A stretch of DNA of 64,000 nucleotides from Rhizobium sp. 2MFCol3.1 (GCF_000377565.1 NZ_KB898353.1:186001-250000), one strand, 5' to 3'; counted from the stretch's first letter, positions 33,457 through 43,174 are shown. Translations and numbers: made by a program. Notes: generated from the letters alone by a model not told the origin.

Positions 33457-35052
33457 TCAGACCTCCTTGGAGATGATGTCGGCGGTGCGCAGGCCGAGCG
33501 CGATACCGGCAAGCGTCGGGTTGAGCACGCTCGACGACGGCAGGAGGCCGGTCGTCGACAGGAACAGGTTGTCGTGATCCCAGGTGCGGCCCTCGTGGTT
33601 GGTCACCGAGGTATTGGAATCGGCGCCCATCATCACGGTGCCCATGACGTGGGCATGGTTCTGCCAGCCGGTCTTGTCGTTGATGACCTTGCCGCCCATG
33701 GCGCGCACGAACGTGCCGTAGTCTTCCATGCACAGATCGCGTGCCTTTTCGACATACTCGTCGCCGTCGAGATCGTAGTTGAAGGAGAGCGTCGGGATAC
33801 CGAGCGCATCCTTCTTCGTCGTCGATAGCGTCACGCGGTTGGTGGCGCGCGGAAGAGTCTCGAACATGCTTTCGATCACCACCCAACGGGCGGAGAGATG
33901 GCGGATCTGCTCGTCGAGCTCCGGGCCGACGACGCCCTGCTTGATCAGCATTTCGGCGACGTCGCGGTTGGGAACGTTGTTGTGCGGCGCATGCTTGATG
34001 GCGGAGTGCTGGCCGCGCCAGTCGCCGTCACGCCACTTGAAGATCGCACCCTGCTGCACCTGGCCGCGACCGGGCCAGAGCGGCTCGTCGGCGGTGAAGA
34101 TCAGGCTGATGCCGGAGTGGTCCATCAGGTGGCGGCCAACCATGTCGTTGGAATTGGCGACGTCGGAGAGAAGCAGCAGCTTCGGCGTCTCGATGCCGTT
34201 TGCCGCAACGATGAAGGCCTTCGCGGTCAGTCTGACATCAGCGCCCTTCGATGAACGGTAGTGGACGGCAACGATCTTGCCACCCTCGCCCTTCTCCAGC
34301 TTGTAGGCCGTCGCATCAGTGATGATCTTGGCGCCGGCGTCCTGCGCGTGGCGGGCATGCACATCGCCAGAATACATTGCCCCAATCGGACAGACGGGCA
34401 TGCAGTTGTTGTTGCCCGAGCAGGCCGGACGGCCGTCATAGGGCTTGTTTGTGCGGCCGTTCGGCTCGTGGATGAAGTTGTAACCTTCGGCGCCGATGCG
34501 CTCCTTCAGCCGCTGGAAGTAATAGGTCTCGCCTTCGGCCGTGACCGGATAGGGCTTGGAACGCGGCGGGTGCGCGGCACCGCCGTGGCCGGACTGATCG
34601 TCGGTATCGCTGCCAGCGACGCCGAGATTATACTCGGCCAAGTCGTACCAGGGCTCAAGGTCGGAGTATTCCATCGGCCAGTCATTGCTGACGCCGTAGA
34701 GCGACTTCATCTTCATGTCGTTCGGCAGGAAGCGCCAGGTCGCCGCCGCCCAATGCCACGTCGTGCCGCCCACCAGCTGCAACTGATAGGGGACGTAGTG
34801 AAAATTGCCGGTGTTTTCGATGTAATCCTTGTCGAAGGACGACATCGCCCAGGGGAATGTCGGATACGGATCGTTGAGGTTGTTCTTGCGCGGTGAGGAG
34901 CGGAAGTTCTCGACGATCTTCCAGCGCGGGATCCACTCACCCGTTTCGAGGATGATGACGGACTTGCCGCGTTGGGCGAGCAGATGCGCGGCGTTGCTGC
35001 CGATCGCGCCGGAGCCGATGACGATGACGTCGGCGTCGTATTGGGTAGCCAT
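33457..35052 (-). CDS. GMC-family FAD-dependent dehydrogenase, large subunit (sorbitol/fructose/gluconate type)
   Basis: 531 residues. N-terminal FAD motif VIVIGSGAIGSNAAHLLAQ, then GGTTWHWAAATWRF and a cysteine-bearing segment (ACSGNNNCMPVCPIGAMYSGD) typical of the membrane-bound GMC dehydrogenase subunits. Catalytic-region His residues occur in QNHAHVMGTVMMG. No signal peptide is present; in these complexes the large subunit is carried across by the Tat-exported small subunit encoded next to it. The sugar or polyol substrate cannot be read off. Confidence 0.9.
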   Translation of the reverse strand: MATQYDADVIVIGSGAIGSNAAHLLAQRGKSVIILETGEWIPRWKIVENFRSSPRKNNLNDPYPTFPWAMSSFDKDYIENTGNFHYVPYQLQLVGGTTWHWAAATWRFLPNDMKMKSLYGVSNDWPMEYSDLEPWYDLAEYNLGVAGSDTDDQSGHGGAAHPPRSKPYPVTAEGETYYFQRLKERIGAEGYNFIHEPNGRTNKPYDGRPACSGNNNCMPVCPIGAMYSGDVHARHAQDAGAKIITDATAYKLEKGEGGKIVAVHYRSSKGADVRLTAKAFIVAANGIETPKLLLLSDVANSNDMVGRHLMDHSGISLIFTADEPLWPGRGQVQQGAIFKWRDGDWRGQHSAIKHAPHNNVPNRDVAEMLIKQGVVGPELDEQIRHLSARWVVIESMFETLPRATNRVTLSTTKKDALGIPTLSFNYDLDGDEYVEKARDLCMEDYGTFVRAMGGKVINDKTGWQNHAHVMGTVMMGADSNTSVTNHEGRTWDHDNLFLSTTGLLPSSSVLNPTLAGIALGLRTADIISKEV

Positions 35053-35122
35053 GACAATATCCTGGGCTGGCCGGTCCCTGACGGGGCCAGCTTATCAATG
35101 AGTTGAATTGGGGGCGGGAGGG

Positions 35123-35665
35123 TTAGTCGGTAGCGAGGCTTGCCGGCGGTTCTACCCAGTAGTTGGTGTGTCCGCGTGCATAGGTGGGAACGATGGTGAC
35201 GTCCTTGGTCGGCTCGTACATCAGCGCGCCGGCAAAGGCGACGAAGCGGGCATCGTCATGATTGGCTTCGCCTTCGGGGGTGCCGGTGTAGCCGAGATAC
35301 CAGGCCGAGATGATCTTCATCGCGGTGGGCGACAGATCCGGATGGGCGGCGGCGAACTCCTTGAAGTTGCGCATGTCGGTGAGACCGGCTTGCTCCATCG
35401 CCTGGCTGAGCTTGAGGGCCGCTGCCGGAAACGATGCATCCTCGGCCGAAAGGGCCGCGAATGCGCGCGCCGAGATCTGCGCATCGAGTGCGGCGCGGTT
35501 GGTCAGGCGCTGCGAAAGCGCCAGGAAGGCCTTCTCGTCGATCGCTTCCTGCGCGAAAGCCGCGCCGGGACAGATGCCGAACGCGGCAGCTGTGACACCC
35601 GCGATGCCCAGGCCGAGCACACTGCGCCTGCCGAGCTTCAAAGTTGATAGTGATTTGTCTTCCAT
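35123..35665 (-). CDS. Small, Tat-exported subunit of the polyol/sugar dehydrogenase
   Basis: 180 residues from ATG 35665. Twin-arginine signal LGRRSVLGLGIAGVTAAAFG with an AFA cleavage site, then a helical domain ending ARGHTNYWVEPPASLATD, a typical ending for the small subunits of sorbitol and fructose dehydrogenases. It probably chaperones the GMC subunit out of the cytoplasm. First gene of the three-gene operon; two inverted repeats lie upstream. Confidence 0.87.
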   Translation of the reverse strand: MEDKSLSTLKLGRRSVLGLGIAGVTAAAFGICPGAAFAQEAIDEKAFLALSQRLTNRAALDAQISARAFAALSAEDASFPAAALKLSQAMEQAGLTDMRNFKEFAAAHPDLSPTAMKIISAWYLGYTGTPEGEANHDDARFVAFAGALMYEPTKDVTIVPTYARGHTNYWVEPPASLATD

Positions 35666-35778
35666 ATGCCGTGTCCCGACGAACGCCTGAAACAACGGCA
35701 ACCTCGATTTGCATCGACGATGCCGTTATCGCGTCCGAGAATTTGGTTTTGCCCGTTGGCGAATTCGCAGCACCCGCG

Positions 35779-35792
35779 ACAAGATGTCTTGT
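35779..35792. promoter_or_regulatory. Inverted repeat upstream of the dehydrogenase operon
   Basis: ACAAGA-TG-TCTTGT, perfect 6-bp arms, 114 bp upstream of the small-subunit start. Possible operator. Confidence 0.35.
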
Positions 35793-35843
35793 GCACTGCG
35801 ACAAAAGGACTAATGCGGCGACCGCAATGCAGCAACAACGTTC

Positions 35844-35863
35844 CTTGATGGAAGTCCATCAAG
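35844..35863. promoter_or_regulatory. Long inverted repeat upstream of the dehydrogenase operon
   Basis: CTTGATGGA-AG-TCCATCAAG, perfect 9-bp arms with a 2-bp spacer, between the LacI gene end and the small-subunit gene. The spacer is too short for an RNA hairpin loop to close well and no T-tract follows, so an operator is more likely than a terminator. Confidence 0.5.
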
Positions 35864-35900
35864 TTTGCTCATTGTCAATTGTCTGGTTTCGTGCCGGAGC

Positions 35901-36902
35901 CTAGAGATTCTCGCTGCAATAGATGCGCAATTCCGGCCTGTGGACAGGGACAAGCCTGAATTTTTCCTCCTGGCACCGCTTGAGAACATCAAGAAGCGCA
36001 TGGGAAGCTTGCCGATCGGGATCCTGATCGAGAACGAAGTCCAAAATGCCCGTCTTCAAATATAATTGATGAACGCTACTCTTCTCATGCGCGATCCAGA
36101 CCGGCCGATCGGCACGTCGCCGTAGTGTTTCGCCGATCTCTACAGAATCATGGCCTGTATCGTAGACGCCGACGACGCCTTGTTGGTCGAGCAGATTGGT
36201 CACGAGACTGGAGAGGCGATGGTTGCGATCATAGGTCGGGTGGACCTGTACCTCGAAGCGGTCTGCGACCATCTGGCGAAAACCTTCGATCCGCTGTGTA
36301 TGCTCGACACGCCGCTCGTGCGGCGGTAGGACGGCGAGCACGCCCTCGCGCCGAAGCAGCCCCGCCATCAGCTTGCCGGCCGTGCGTCCCGCGGCCACGT
36401 TGTCGATGCCGCTGTGGGTGTGGCCGGACAGGCCAGGGATCTCCGTCGTCAAGGTCGCCACGATCTCGCCCCGATCCATGACCTCCTGCAGCGCGGGCGC
36501 CATTTCGGCCCCGGCATCGGCCGCGATGATCAACGCCGCACGCGGTGCCGCTGGGTTCAGGATCGCACGCCGCCAGAGCGCAACGTCGTTCTCCCTGAGA
36601 TGGGTCCGCTGCAGCACATAGTGGCGTGGCAGCGCCGCGCCGTGGCGCACGAATGCCTCGTCCAGCGACTGCCAGAAGGGCGTCGAGTTCTTCGGCAGGA
36701 TGACTTCGATGCGCTTCGTCGTATGCCAGATCTCGGGAAGAACGCGCACGAAGCCCAGTTTCGCCGCGGCTTGGACGACGCGACGCGCCTTCTCCTCGGT
36801 AACGCCGCCGCGCTCGTTGAGCACGCGATCGACCGTGCTGACGCTCACGTCAGCTGCAAGTGCGATCGCCTCGTGCGATGCGCGGCTGGACTTCGACTTC
36901 AT
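35901..36902 (-). CDS. LacI family transcriptional regulator
   Basis: 333 residues from ATG 36902. N-terminal LacI helix-turn-helix EAIALAADVSVSTVDRVLNERGGVTEEKARRVVQAAAKLG, then a periplasmic-binding-like sugar domain. The TVDRVLN.RGGV hinge-proximal pattern is the same as in the LacI protein at 48500, so the two are close relatives. Its own promoter region holds a perfect 14-bp palindrome. It lies between the ATPase gene of the GH127 operon and the polyol dehydrogenase operon; either could be its target. Confidence 0.9.
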   Translation of the reverse strand: MKSKSSRASHEAIALAADVSVSTVDRVLNERGGVTEEKARRVVQAAAKLGFVRVLPEIWHTTKRIEVILPKNSTPFWQSLDEAFVRHGAALPRHYVLQRTHLRENDVALWRRAILNPAAPRAALIIAADAGAEMAPALQEVMDRGEIVATLTTEIPGLSGHTHSGIDNVAAGRTAGKLMAGLLRREGVLAVLPPHERRVEHTQRIEGFRQMVADRFEVQVHPTYDRNHRLSSLVTNLLDQQGVVGVYDTGHDSVEIGETLRRRADRPVWIAHEKSSVHQLYLKTGILDFVLDQDPDRQASHALLDVLKRCQEEKFRLVPVHRPELRIYCSENL

Positions 36903-36925
36903 GCTCAACGCGGCCCCGAAAAACT

Positions 36926-36939
36926 TACGCGGCCGCGTA
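36926..36939. promoter_or_regulatory. Palindrome upstream of the LacI gene, probable autoregulatory operator
   Basis: TACGCGGCCGCGTA is a perfect 14-bp palindrome with a central CG-rich dyad as in LacI-family operators, 24 bp upstream of the regulator start. Confidence 0.45.
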
Positions 36940-36993
36940 TTAGGATGATAGCAACGACCAGCGCAAGCGGCGGCGCGCCCTGGAAAGGCGGGC

Positions 36994-38079
36994 CTAATGT
37001 CGCAGACGCCCTCCCTCGGCATCGAAAAACAGCCGCTGGCTGGACGACAGATCGAGCGCGATCACCGCGCCGGGCTCGATATCGGGACCCGCCCTCTGCT
37101 CGACCACGAGGTTCTGCCCGTCTTCAAGCGCGCAGTAGATGTAGCGCGTACCGCCAAGATATTCGAAGAACTCGACGCGCGCGGCGATCGACCGATCGCC
37201 GGCCTCGCCGATCACGATATGCTCCGGCCGAATGCCGATCATGAACTCCGTTCCGCGCTGAAGGCTTGCCGGCAGCCCCTGATCCTCGAAGCTCTTCGCC
37301 GCGATGTCGAAACGTCCGCTCCCCTGGCCGACGGCCTTCAGGAAATTCATCCGTGGCGAGCCGATGAAGCCGGCGACGAACATGTTGGACGGGTTTTCGT
37401 AGATCTCCCGTGGCGATCCCGATTGCTCGACGCGTCCGTTTCGAAGCACGACGATCTGGTCGGCCAGCGTCATCGCCTCGGTCTGATCATGCGTCACATA
37501 GATCATCGTGTTGCCGAGCTCGCGATGGAGCCTGGCGATCTCGATACGCATCGAGACGCGCAGCTCCGCGTCGAGATTCGACAAGGGCTCGTCGAACAGG
37601 AAGACATCAGGCTCGCGAACGATGGCGCGGCCGATCGCCACGCGCTGTCGCTGGCCACCGGAGAGCTGGCCCGGACGGCGATCGAGAAGATGGTCGATCT
37701 TCAAGATGCCGGCCGCCTCATCGACGCGGCGCTTGATTTCCGCCGCGTCTGTCTTTGCCATCTTCAAGCCGAATGCGAGGTTTTCCCGCACCGACATGTG
37801 CGGATAGAGCGCATAGGACTGGAAGACCATGGCGATGCCGCGATCGGAGGGGTCGAGATCGGTGACATCCCGCCCTTTGATGCTGATCTCGCCATCGGTC
37901 ACCTCCTCCAGGCCGGCGATCATCCTGAGCAGGGTCGATTTTCCGCAGCCGGAGGGGCCGACGAAAACGACGAAATCCCCCTCCTTGATGTCGAGATCGA
38001 TGCCGTGCACGACAGGCAGGCTGCCGTAGGATTTTCGCACGTCCTTGAGCGAGACGCTCGCTGTTTCCATCGGGACCAT
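36994..38079 (-). CDS. ABC transporter ATP-binding protein, UgpC/MsmX/MalK type
   Basis: 361 residues. Walker A GPSGCGKST, Q-loop SYALYPHM, signature LSGGQRQRV, Walker B VFLFDEPLSNLD, and the C-terminal TOBE/MalK regulatory domain (FMIGIRPEHI; VVEQRAGPDI). Such ATPases energise carbohydrate importers of the CUT1 class. It begins four bases after the GH127 stop and closes the operon that also encodes the two CUT1 permeases and the binding protein. Confidence 0.93.
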   Translation of the reverse strand: MVPMETASVSLKDVRKSYGSLPVVHGIDLDIKEGDFVVFVGPSGCGKSTLLRMIAGLEEVTDGEISIKGRDVTDLDPSDRGIAMVFQSYALYPHMSVRENLAFGLKMAKTDAAEIKRRVDEAAGILKIDHLLDRRPGQLSGGQRQRVAIGRAIVREPDVFLFDEPLSNLDAELRVSMRIEIARLHRELGNTMIYVTHDQTEAMTLADQIVVLRNGRVEQSGSPREIYENPSNMFVAGFIGSPRMNFLKAVGQGSGRFDIAAKSFEDQGLPASLQRGTEFMIGIRPEHIVIGEAGDRSIAARVEFFEYLGGTRYIYCALEDGQNLVVEQRAGPDIEPGAVIALDLSSSQRLFFDAEGGRLRH

Positions 38080-38083
38080 CGGC

Positions 38084-40003
38084 CTACTTCCCGGTCTGGA
38101 GCCAGACCAGCATGGCGCCCGGCTCGCGGTTGTCCCAGAGATGATAGGGCACGAGCGTGACGGTTGCCGGCACCTGCTCGGCCGGACGGGTGCGATAGAG
38201 CGAACCGTTCCAGCCGCTGGCGTCTTCCCTGGAGACGTCGAGCTCGACCGCTACCGCGCCGTTCAGCCCTTCGATCGTCTTCGTCCGGTGACCGGCGAGC
38301 TTTTGCGGAACGACGAAGGCGTTGAGATCGTGGCCGTTGTCGGTTTCCTCGACGCAATAGATCAGCGGGCCGCGAGCGAGCGCGACGCGGCCGACGTCCT
38401 GGCGGACCTTCGGCGAGGCGTATTGCGGGCGGAGCTCCAGCGGAAGATCGAGCGCGATGACATCGCCCTTCTTCCAGGCGCGGCTAAGGCGCGCGTAGCC
38501 GTCGATAACCGACGAGGCCAGATCGACCGTCTCGCCATTCACCTTCAGCGAGGCGCCCTCGGCCCATTCGGGGATGCGCAGCGCGAGGCCGAATTCGGCC
38601 GTGCCGTCAACATCGACGTCGATGCGGATATCGCCATTCCACGGATAATCGGTGCGCTGCGTCAGCTTGACGTTGCCGCCCTTGAGCTTCGCCTTGACGC
38701 TGCTTTCACCGTAGAGGTGAACGGCGATCTCGTTGTCGGCGACGGCGTACATGTAGGAGCCGACGGAGGCGACGAGGCGGGCAATGTTCGGCGGGCAGCA
38801 GGGGCAACGATGCCAGACCCAACGGTGATGCTTGCCGGTGCTTTCGAGCGGGTTGTCGTAGAAGAAGGTCTTGCCGTCGAGCGCAAGGCCGGTCAGCGCG
38901 CCGTTGTAGAGCGCCTGTTCCATGACGTCGGCATAGCGGCGGTTCGGGCCTCGGCCGAGCATGCGGCTTGCCCAGAATACGAGGCCGACGGAGGCGCATG
39001 TTTCGGCATAGGCGGTGTCGTTGGGCAGGTCGTAATAATCGGTGAAGCCCTCGTTGATCGCCGCCGGACCGATGCCGCCGGTGACGTACATCTGCTTCAC
39101 CGTCAGGTCGTCCCACAGCGTCTCCAGCGCGTTGGTCAGCGTGTCGTCATGATACTCGGTCGCGATGTCGGCCATGCCGGAATACTGGTACATGGCGCGC
39201 ACGGCGTGGCCGACGACCTTCTCCTGCTCGCGCACGGGTTCATGCGCCTGGCTGTATTCATAGGTCTTGTGCACGTAGTCCTTCGGGTCACGGCCACCGC
39301 GAAGGGCTTCGGCGGTGAAGAAGTGGGGCTGCCGGCCGCGCTCGTCGATGAAGAACTTGGAGAGATCGAGGTATTTCTGCTCGCCTGTGACGCGCGCCAC
39401 CTTCACCAACGCGAGTTCCACTTCCTGGTGGCCGCAATAGCCGGGGATCTGGCCTTCGCCATGGCCGAAGACGGTGATCATGTGGTCGGCGTAACGGCAC
39501 ATGATGTCGAGAAGCTTGCGCTTGCCGGTTGCCTGGTAATAGGCAACGGCCGCTTCCATGAGATGGCCGGCGCAATAGAGCTCGTGATGGTCGCGCAGGT
39601 TGGTCCAGCGCTTGCCGGGCTGCACGCGCTGGAACCAGGCGTTCACGTAGCCGTCTTCCTGCTGCAGCTTTTCATACATGTCGATGATGGCATCGGCGCG
39701 TGCCTCAAGCTCGGCGTTCGGCTTGCGGTAGAGCGAGTAGGCGATGGTTTCGATCGACTTGCCGAGATCGGAATCCCAGAACATCTGGGTCGAGCCGGTC
39801 CACTTCTCGTCGATCGGGATGACGACGCCCGGGCTCGGCTGGTTCACGTCGATCGCCTGGATCATGCCGGCCTTTTCGCAGCGATCGAGCAGGATCGCCG
39901 CCGTGGAATCGCACACCGCATCCTGCCACTTGCCCCAGAAGCCGTTGAGCTCGACATCGGGAACGGCGACCGGGCGGAACTGGCTCTTGTTTTCGGTAGT
40001 CAT
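38084..40003 (-). CDS. Glycoside hydrolase family 127, probable beta-L-arabinofuranosidase
   Basis: 639 residues, full GH127 (former DUF1680) length, no signal peptide, so cytoplasmic. GH127 uses a Cys nucleophile in a zinc-cysteine site. The corresponding residues are visible as YAETCASVG near residue 335 and CPCCPPN near residue 400. It would remove beta-L-arabinofuranose from small oligosaccharides or hydroxyproline-linked arabinosides imported by the flanking ABC transporter. Other GH127 specificities (for example 3-C-carboxy-5-deoxy-xylose) exist, so the substrate is probable, not proven. Confidence 0.9.
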   Translation of the reverse strand: MTTENKSQFRPVAVPDVELNGFWGKWQDAVCDSTAAILLDRCEKAGMIQAIDVNQPSPGVVIPIDEKWTGSTQMFWDSDLGKSIETIAYSLYRKPNAELEARADAIIDMYEKLQQEDGYVNAWFQRVQPGKRWTNLRDHHELYCAGHLMEAAVAYYQATGKRKLLDIMCRYADHMITVFGHGEGQIPGYCGHQEVELALVKVARVTGEQKYLDLSKFFIDERGRQPHFFTAEALRGGRDPKDYVHKTYEYSQAHEPVREQEKVVGHAVRAMYQYSGMADIATEYHDDTLTNALETLWDDLTVKQMYVTGGIGPAAINEGFTDYYDLPNDTAYAETCASVGLVFWASRMLGRGPNRRYADVMEQALYNGALTGLALDGKTFFYDNPLESTGKHHRWVWHRCPCCPPNIARLVASVGSYMYAVADNEIAVHLYGESSVKAKLKGGNVKLTQRTDYPWNGDIRIDVDVDGTAEFGLALRIPEWAEGASLKVNGETVDLASSVIDGYARLSRAWKKGDVIALDLPLELRPQYASPKVRQDVGRVALARGPLIYCVEETDNGHDLNAFVVPQKLAGHRTKTIEGLNGAVAVELDVSREDASGWNGSLYRTRPAEQVPATVTLVPYHLWDNREPGAMLVWLQTGK

Positions 40004-40023
40004 GTTTCAAATTCTCCTTTGAA

Positions 40024-40887
40024 TTACTTGACGGCGCCGGCCATCAGGCCGCGCATGTAGAAGCGTTGCAGAAGCAGGAAGACGAGCAGGCAGGGGATGA
40101 CCATGACGACGACACCGGCTTGCACCGCGCCCCAATCGATGGCGCCCATTCTGGATGAGCGCACGGCGGTCATCAGCACCGGCAGCGTGAATTTCTCGTT
40201 GCTGGACAGAAGCACGAGTGCCGCGAAGAACTCGTTCCAGGCATTGAGGAAGGCGAAGATCGCGACGGTGACGACACCCGGCAGCACCAGTGGAAACAGC
40301 ACGCGGGCAAGCAGACCGAGATCGCGCGCGCCATCGATGCGGGCGGCTTCCTCGATCTCCTTGGGCACCGCGTCGAACGCATTGCGCATCATGAAGACGG
40401 AAAAGGGCAGCTGCAACGTGACGTAGACGAGCGTCAGCCCGAACAGCGAATTGTTGAGCCCCAGCCGCGAGAGAATGATGAAGAGCGGCGTCAGGATCGA
40501 CTGGAACGGGATCATCAAGGTGGCGATGATCAGGATGAACAGCACGTTCTTGAACGGAAACCGATAACGCGAGAAGCCGTAGCCGGCGAGCAGGCTGATC
40601 GCCACCGTGAGCACCACCGTCGCGACAGACACGATCAGCGAGTTGAACATGTGGTGCCAGATGCCGGCGCCGAACGTGTCGAGCGTCCTGTAGGCATCGA
40701 CGCTGAATTCGCTGATGCCGGTGAGCGGCCATGGCGGTAGCGCCGTTTCGCTGCGTGGGCGGAACGAGGACATGAACATGATCGCAAACGGCGCCAGGAA
40801 GAACACGACGATCGCGGCACCGGCGACGTGATAGCTCGTGGCGCGCCTTGCATTGCGGCGGGCGCGAAGGGCTGTGCGGCCGGTCAT
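40024..40887 (-). CDS. Carbohydrate ABC transporter permease, CUT1 MalG/UgpE type
   Basis: 287 residues from ATG 40887, whose ATGA overlaps the partner permease stop. Six membrane helices; the EAA loop reads EIEEAARIDGARDLGLLARVLFPLVLPG. The periplasmic opening MSSFRPRSE is typical of MalG-type permeases. It pairs with the MalF-type permease upstream and ends 20 bp before the GH127 gene. Confidence 0.93.
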   Translation of the reverse strand: MTGRTALRARRNARRATSYHVAGAAIVVFFLAPFAIMFMSSFRPRSETALPPWPLTGISEFSVDAYRTLDTFGAGIWHHMFNSLIVSVATVVLTVAISLLAGYGFSRYRFPFKNVLFILIIATLMIPFQSILTPLFIILSRLGLNNSLFGLTLVYVTLQLPFSVFMMRNAFDAVPKEIEEAARIDGARDLGLLARVLFPLVLPGVVTVAIFAFLNAWNEFFAALVLLSSNEKFTLPVLMTAVRSSRMGAIDWGAVQAGVVVMVIPCLLVFLLLQRFYMRGLMAGAVK

Positions 40888-41798
40888 GGACGGTCCTCCC
40901 CAACTTTCAGCAGCCAGAGCTGCACGATGCTGAGCGCCACCAGGATGACGAGCAGCGCGATGGAAAGAGCCGCGCCGTAGCCGAGATTGAACGACACGAA
41001 GGACTGGTTGAAGATGTAGTAGACGATCGAGATCATGCGGTTTTGCGGTCCACCTGATGTCATGATGTAGAACTGGTCGAAGGCGAGGATCGAACCGGTG
41101 ACTGACAGGATGAGTGCGAGCGCCATGGTTCTGCGCATCAAGGGCAGTGTCAGGTGGCGAAAGCGCTGCCAGGCGCCGGCGCCATCGATGCGCGCGGCCT
41201 CCGTCAGCTCCGATGGAATGCCCTGCAGCCCGGTCAGGAGAATGATCATCGTGAAGCCGGCCACCTTCCACACAACCATGACGATGATCGTCAGGAAGGC
41301 GCTGTCGAAGGTCGCAAGCAGGTTGCGTCGCCCTTGGGTAAGGCCGAGCATTTCGAAGACGGGCGAGAACAGGCCGCTATCGACGTTGGCGAGCCAGACC
41401 CACAGAAGCGACGCAGAAGCCAGGCCGATGACGACGGGCAAGAAGATGATGGTGCGATAGCCCGACACGAAGCGGCGCGGCTTGTCGACGAAGAAGGCAA
41501 GCGGAAACGCCAGCGCGAAGATCGCAATCGTGACAACAAGCGTGTATTGCGCGGTAAAGCCGAGCGATGTCCAGAAACGCGGATCGTTGAACATGCGCGT
41601 GTAGTTGCCGATGCCGATCCAGCGCGGCGATCCCATGAGGGGCCAGCGGTGCAGGCTCATCCACACGGTGAAGAGGAGCGGCAGCACGAAGAACACGGTC
41701 ACCAGGGCGATTGCGGGCGCGATATAGGCAACGCCCCGCCAGCCCCCTCTCCGCCGCCGCCTGCGCTTCGGAGAGACGGAGATGATTTCAGTCGTCAT
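40884..41798 (-). CDS. Carbohydrate ABC transporter permease, CUT1 MalF/UgpA type
   Basis: 304 residues with six membrane helices after a basic N-terminus (KRRRRRRGG). EAA loop: ELTEAARIDGAGAWQRFRHLTLPLM. It forms the membrane channel with the MalG-type partner. It starts 96 bp after the binding-protein gene. Confidence 0.93.
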   Translation of the reverse strand: MTTEIISVSPKRRRRRRGGWRGVAYIAPAIALVTVFFVLPLLFTVWMSLHRWPLMGSPRWIGIGNYTRMFNDPRFWTSLGFTAQYTLVVTIAIFALAFPLAFFVDKPRRFVSGYRTIIFLPVVIGLASASLLWVWLANVDSGLFSPVFEMLGLTQGRRNLLATFDSAFLTIIVMVVWKVAGFTMIILLTGLQGIPSELTEAARIDGAGAWQRFRHLTLPLMRRTMALALILSVTGSILAFDQFYIMTSGGPQNRMISIVYYIFNQSFVSFNLGYGAALSIALLVILVALSIVQLWLLKVGEDRP

Positions 41799-41894
41799 CG
41801 TTGATCTCGTTCAGTTTGTGAAATGGCGAGCGATTGCGATGTGTCGGGTCGGGACCGCCTGATGATCCCGACCCTTAATCTCAGATCATCGAGA

Positions 41895-43133
41895 TCATTG
41901 CGCGCTGTCGATGATCGACTGCATGTCGGCCTGACCGTTGGCGAAGGCGCCGTCGACATCATCGCCGAACATGGCGGCGTTGATGAACTGCGACCACGGG
42001 CTGTTCGGGCTGTTGATCAGATCGTTGAACTGCAGCGTGTAGGGCGTCTTGGCGACCTTGATCGCATCGGCGGCCACGAGCAGGCGCGGATCCTGTCCCT
42101 TCAGGACCTGCTCGGCGATATCGGTGCGCGTCGGCAGGCTGCCGTTCTTGGCCATGATCGTCTGTCCCTCCTCGGAATAGACGAACTCCAGGAACTTCTG
42201 GATCTGGCTGACATGCGGCGTGCCCTTGGTGACGACGATATTGTCGCCGCCGGCAAAGGACGACGGCTTGCCGTCGACGCCGGGGATCATCGTCACGCCG
42301 AAGTCGAGCTCCGGATGCTGCGTGATCATGGTGCCGATGGCAAACGCGCCAAGGCTCTGCTGGCCGATCTTGCCGCCGAGGAACTTCAGGAAGTCCACGC
42401 CGTTATCGGTCGCGGCACTGGCAGGCACGGCGCCCGACTTGACGATCGCACGATAGTCTTCGACGGCCTTTCGCATCTGGGGAGTATCCAGTGCCGCGGT
42501 CTTGCCATCCTCGGAGAGGATATCCGCGCCGGCACCCCAGACGAGGGGCGCGAAGGTGAAGATCATGCAGCCGCCACAGCCGCCGCCCGAGAAATAGAAG
42601 CCGTAGTCATCACCACCGAGCTTGCGGATCTTCTCGGCATTGGCGGTGATCTCTTCCCATGACGTCGGTGCTTTCTCGGGGTCAAGGCCAGCCTTCTTGT
42701 AGAGGCCCTTGTTCCAGGCGAAGACGGAGGTCTCGACCAAGAGCGGCAGGCCGTAGACCTTGCCTTCATAGGTGCCCTGCTTGACGTGAGCGGGGGCCAG
42801 CGCGTTGAAATAGCTCAGCGACTTGGCGAAGTCGGTCATGTCCTCGAGCTGACCGGCGGACGCAAAGGACGGGGTGTAAATCAGGTCCAGCGAAATCGCG
42901 TCGGGCGCCTGGCCGCCGGCAACCGCCGTCGCATATTTCTGGACCATCTGGTCCGAAGGGATTTCCGTGAGCTCGACCTTGTCGGGATTGACCGCGTTAT
43001 AGGCGTCGATGACCGCCTTGAAGGCGCCGCCGCCGCTGCCCGAACGCACCCACATGCTGACGGTTTCGGCGGATGCCGCCGAGCACAGGCATATTGACAG
43101 CAAAGCCGTCGCTGCAAGCATTCTCTTATGCAT
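41895..43133 (-). CDS. Carbohydrate ABC transporter substrate-binding protein (family 1)
   Basis: 412 residues from ATG 43133 with GGAGGA upstream. Sec signal peptide (MLAATALLSICLCSAASA), then a family 1 extracellular solute-binding fold: VIDAYNAVNPDKVELTEIPSDQM, GLPLLVETSVFAWNKGLYKKAGLDP, TSWEEITANAEKIRKLGG. An unusual GGGCGGCM stretch adds two cysteines. Binds the sugar handled by GH127, probably an arabinose-containing oligosaccharide. It follows the lacI gene by 41 bp and is likely the most abundant product. Confidence 0.92.
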   Translation of the reverse strand: MHKRMLAATALLSICLCSAASAETVSMWVRSGSGGGAFKAVIDAYNAVNPDKVELTEIPSDQMVQKYATAVAGGQAPDAISLDLIYTPSFASAGQLEDMTDFAKSLSYFNALAPAHVKQGTYEGKVYGLPLLVETSVFAWNKGLYKKAGLDPEKAPTSWEEITANAEKIRKLGGDDYGFYFSGGGCGGCMIFTFAPLVWGAGADILSEDGKTAALDTPQMRKAVEDYRAIVKSGAVPASAATDNGVDFLKFLGGKIGQQSLGAFAIGTMITQHPELDFGVTMIPGVDGKPSSFAGGDNIVVTKGTPHVSQIQKFLEFVYSEEGQTIMAKNGSLPTRTDIAEQVLKGQDPRLLVAADAIKVAKTPYTLQFNDLINSPNSPWSQFINAAMFGDDVDGAFANGQADMQSIIDSAQ

Positions 43134-43174
43134 GATTTCCTCCAAATCATGGGGCAAACGCGCCCCGCCTCCCG

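Noticed and set aside
38045..40060. 671-codon open frame antisense to the GH127 gene
   Set aside because: Codon-position shadow in GC-rich DNA; the GH127 frame has full family motifs and a ribosome-binding site, the antisense frame has neither.
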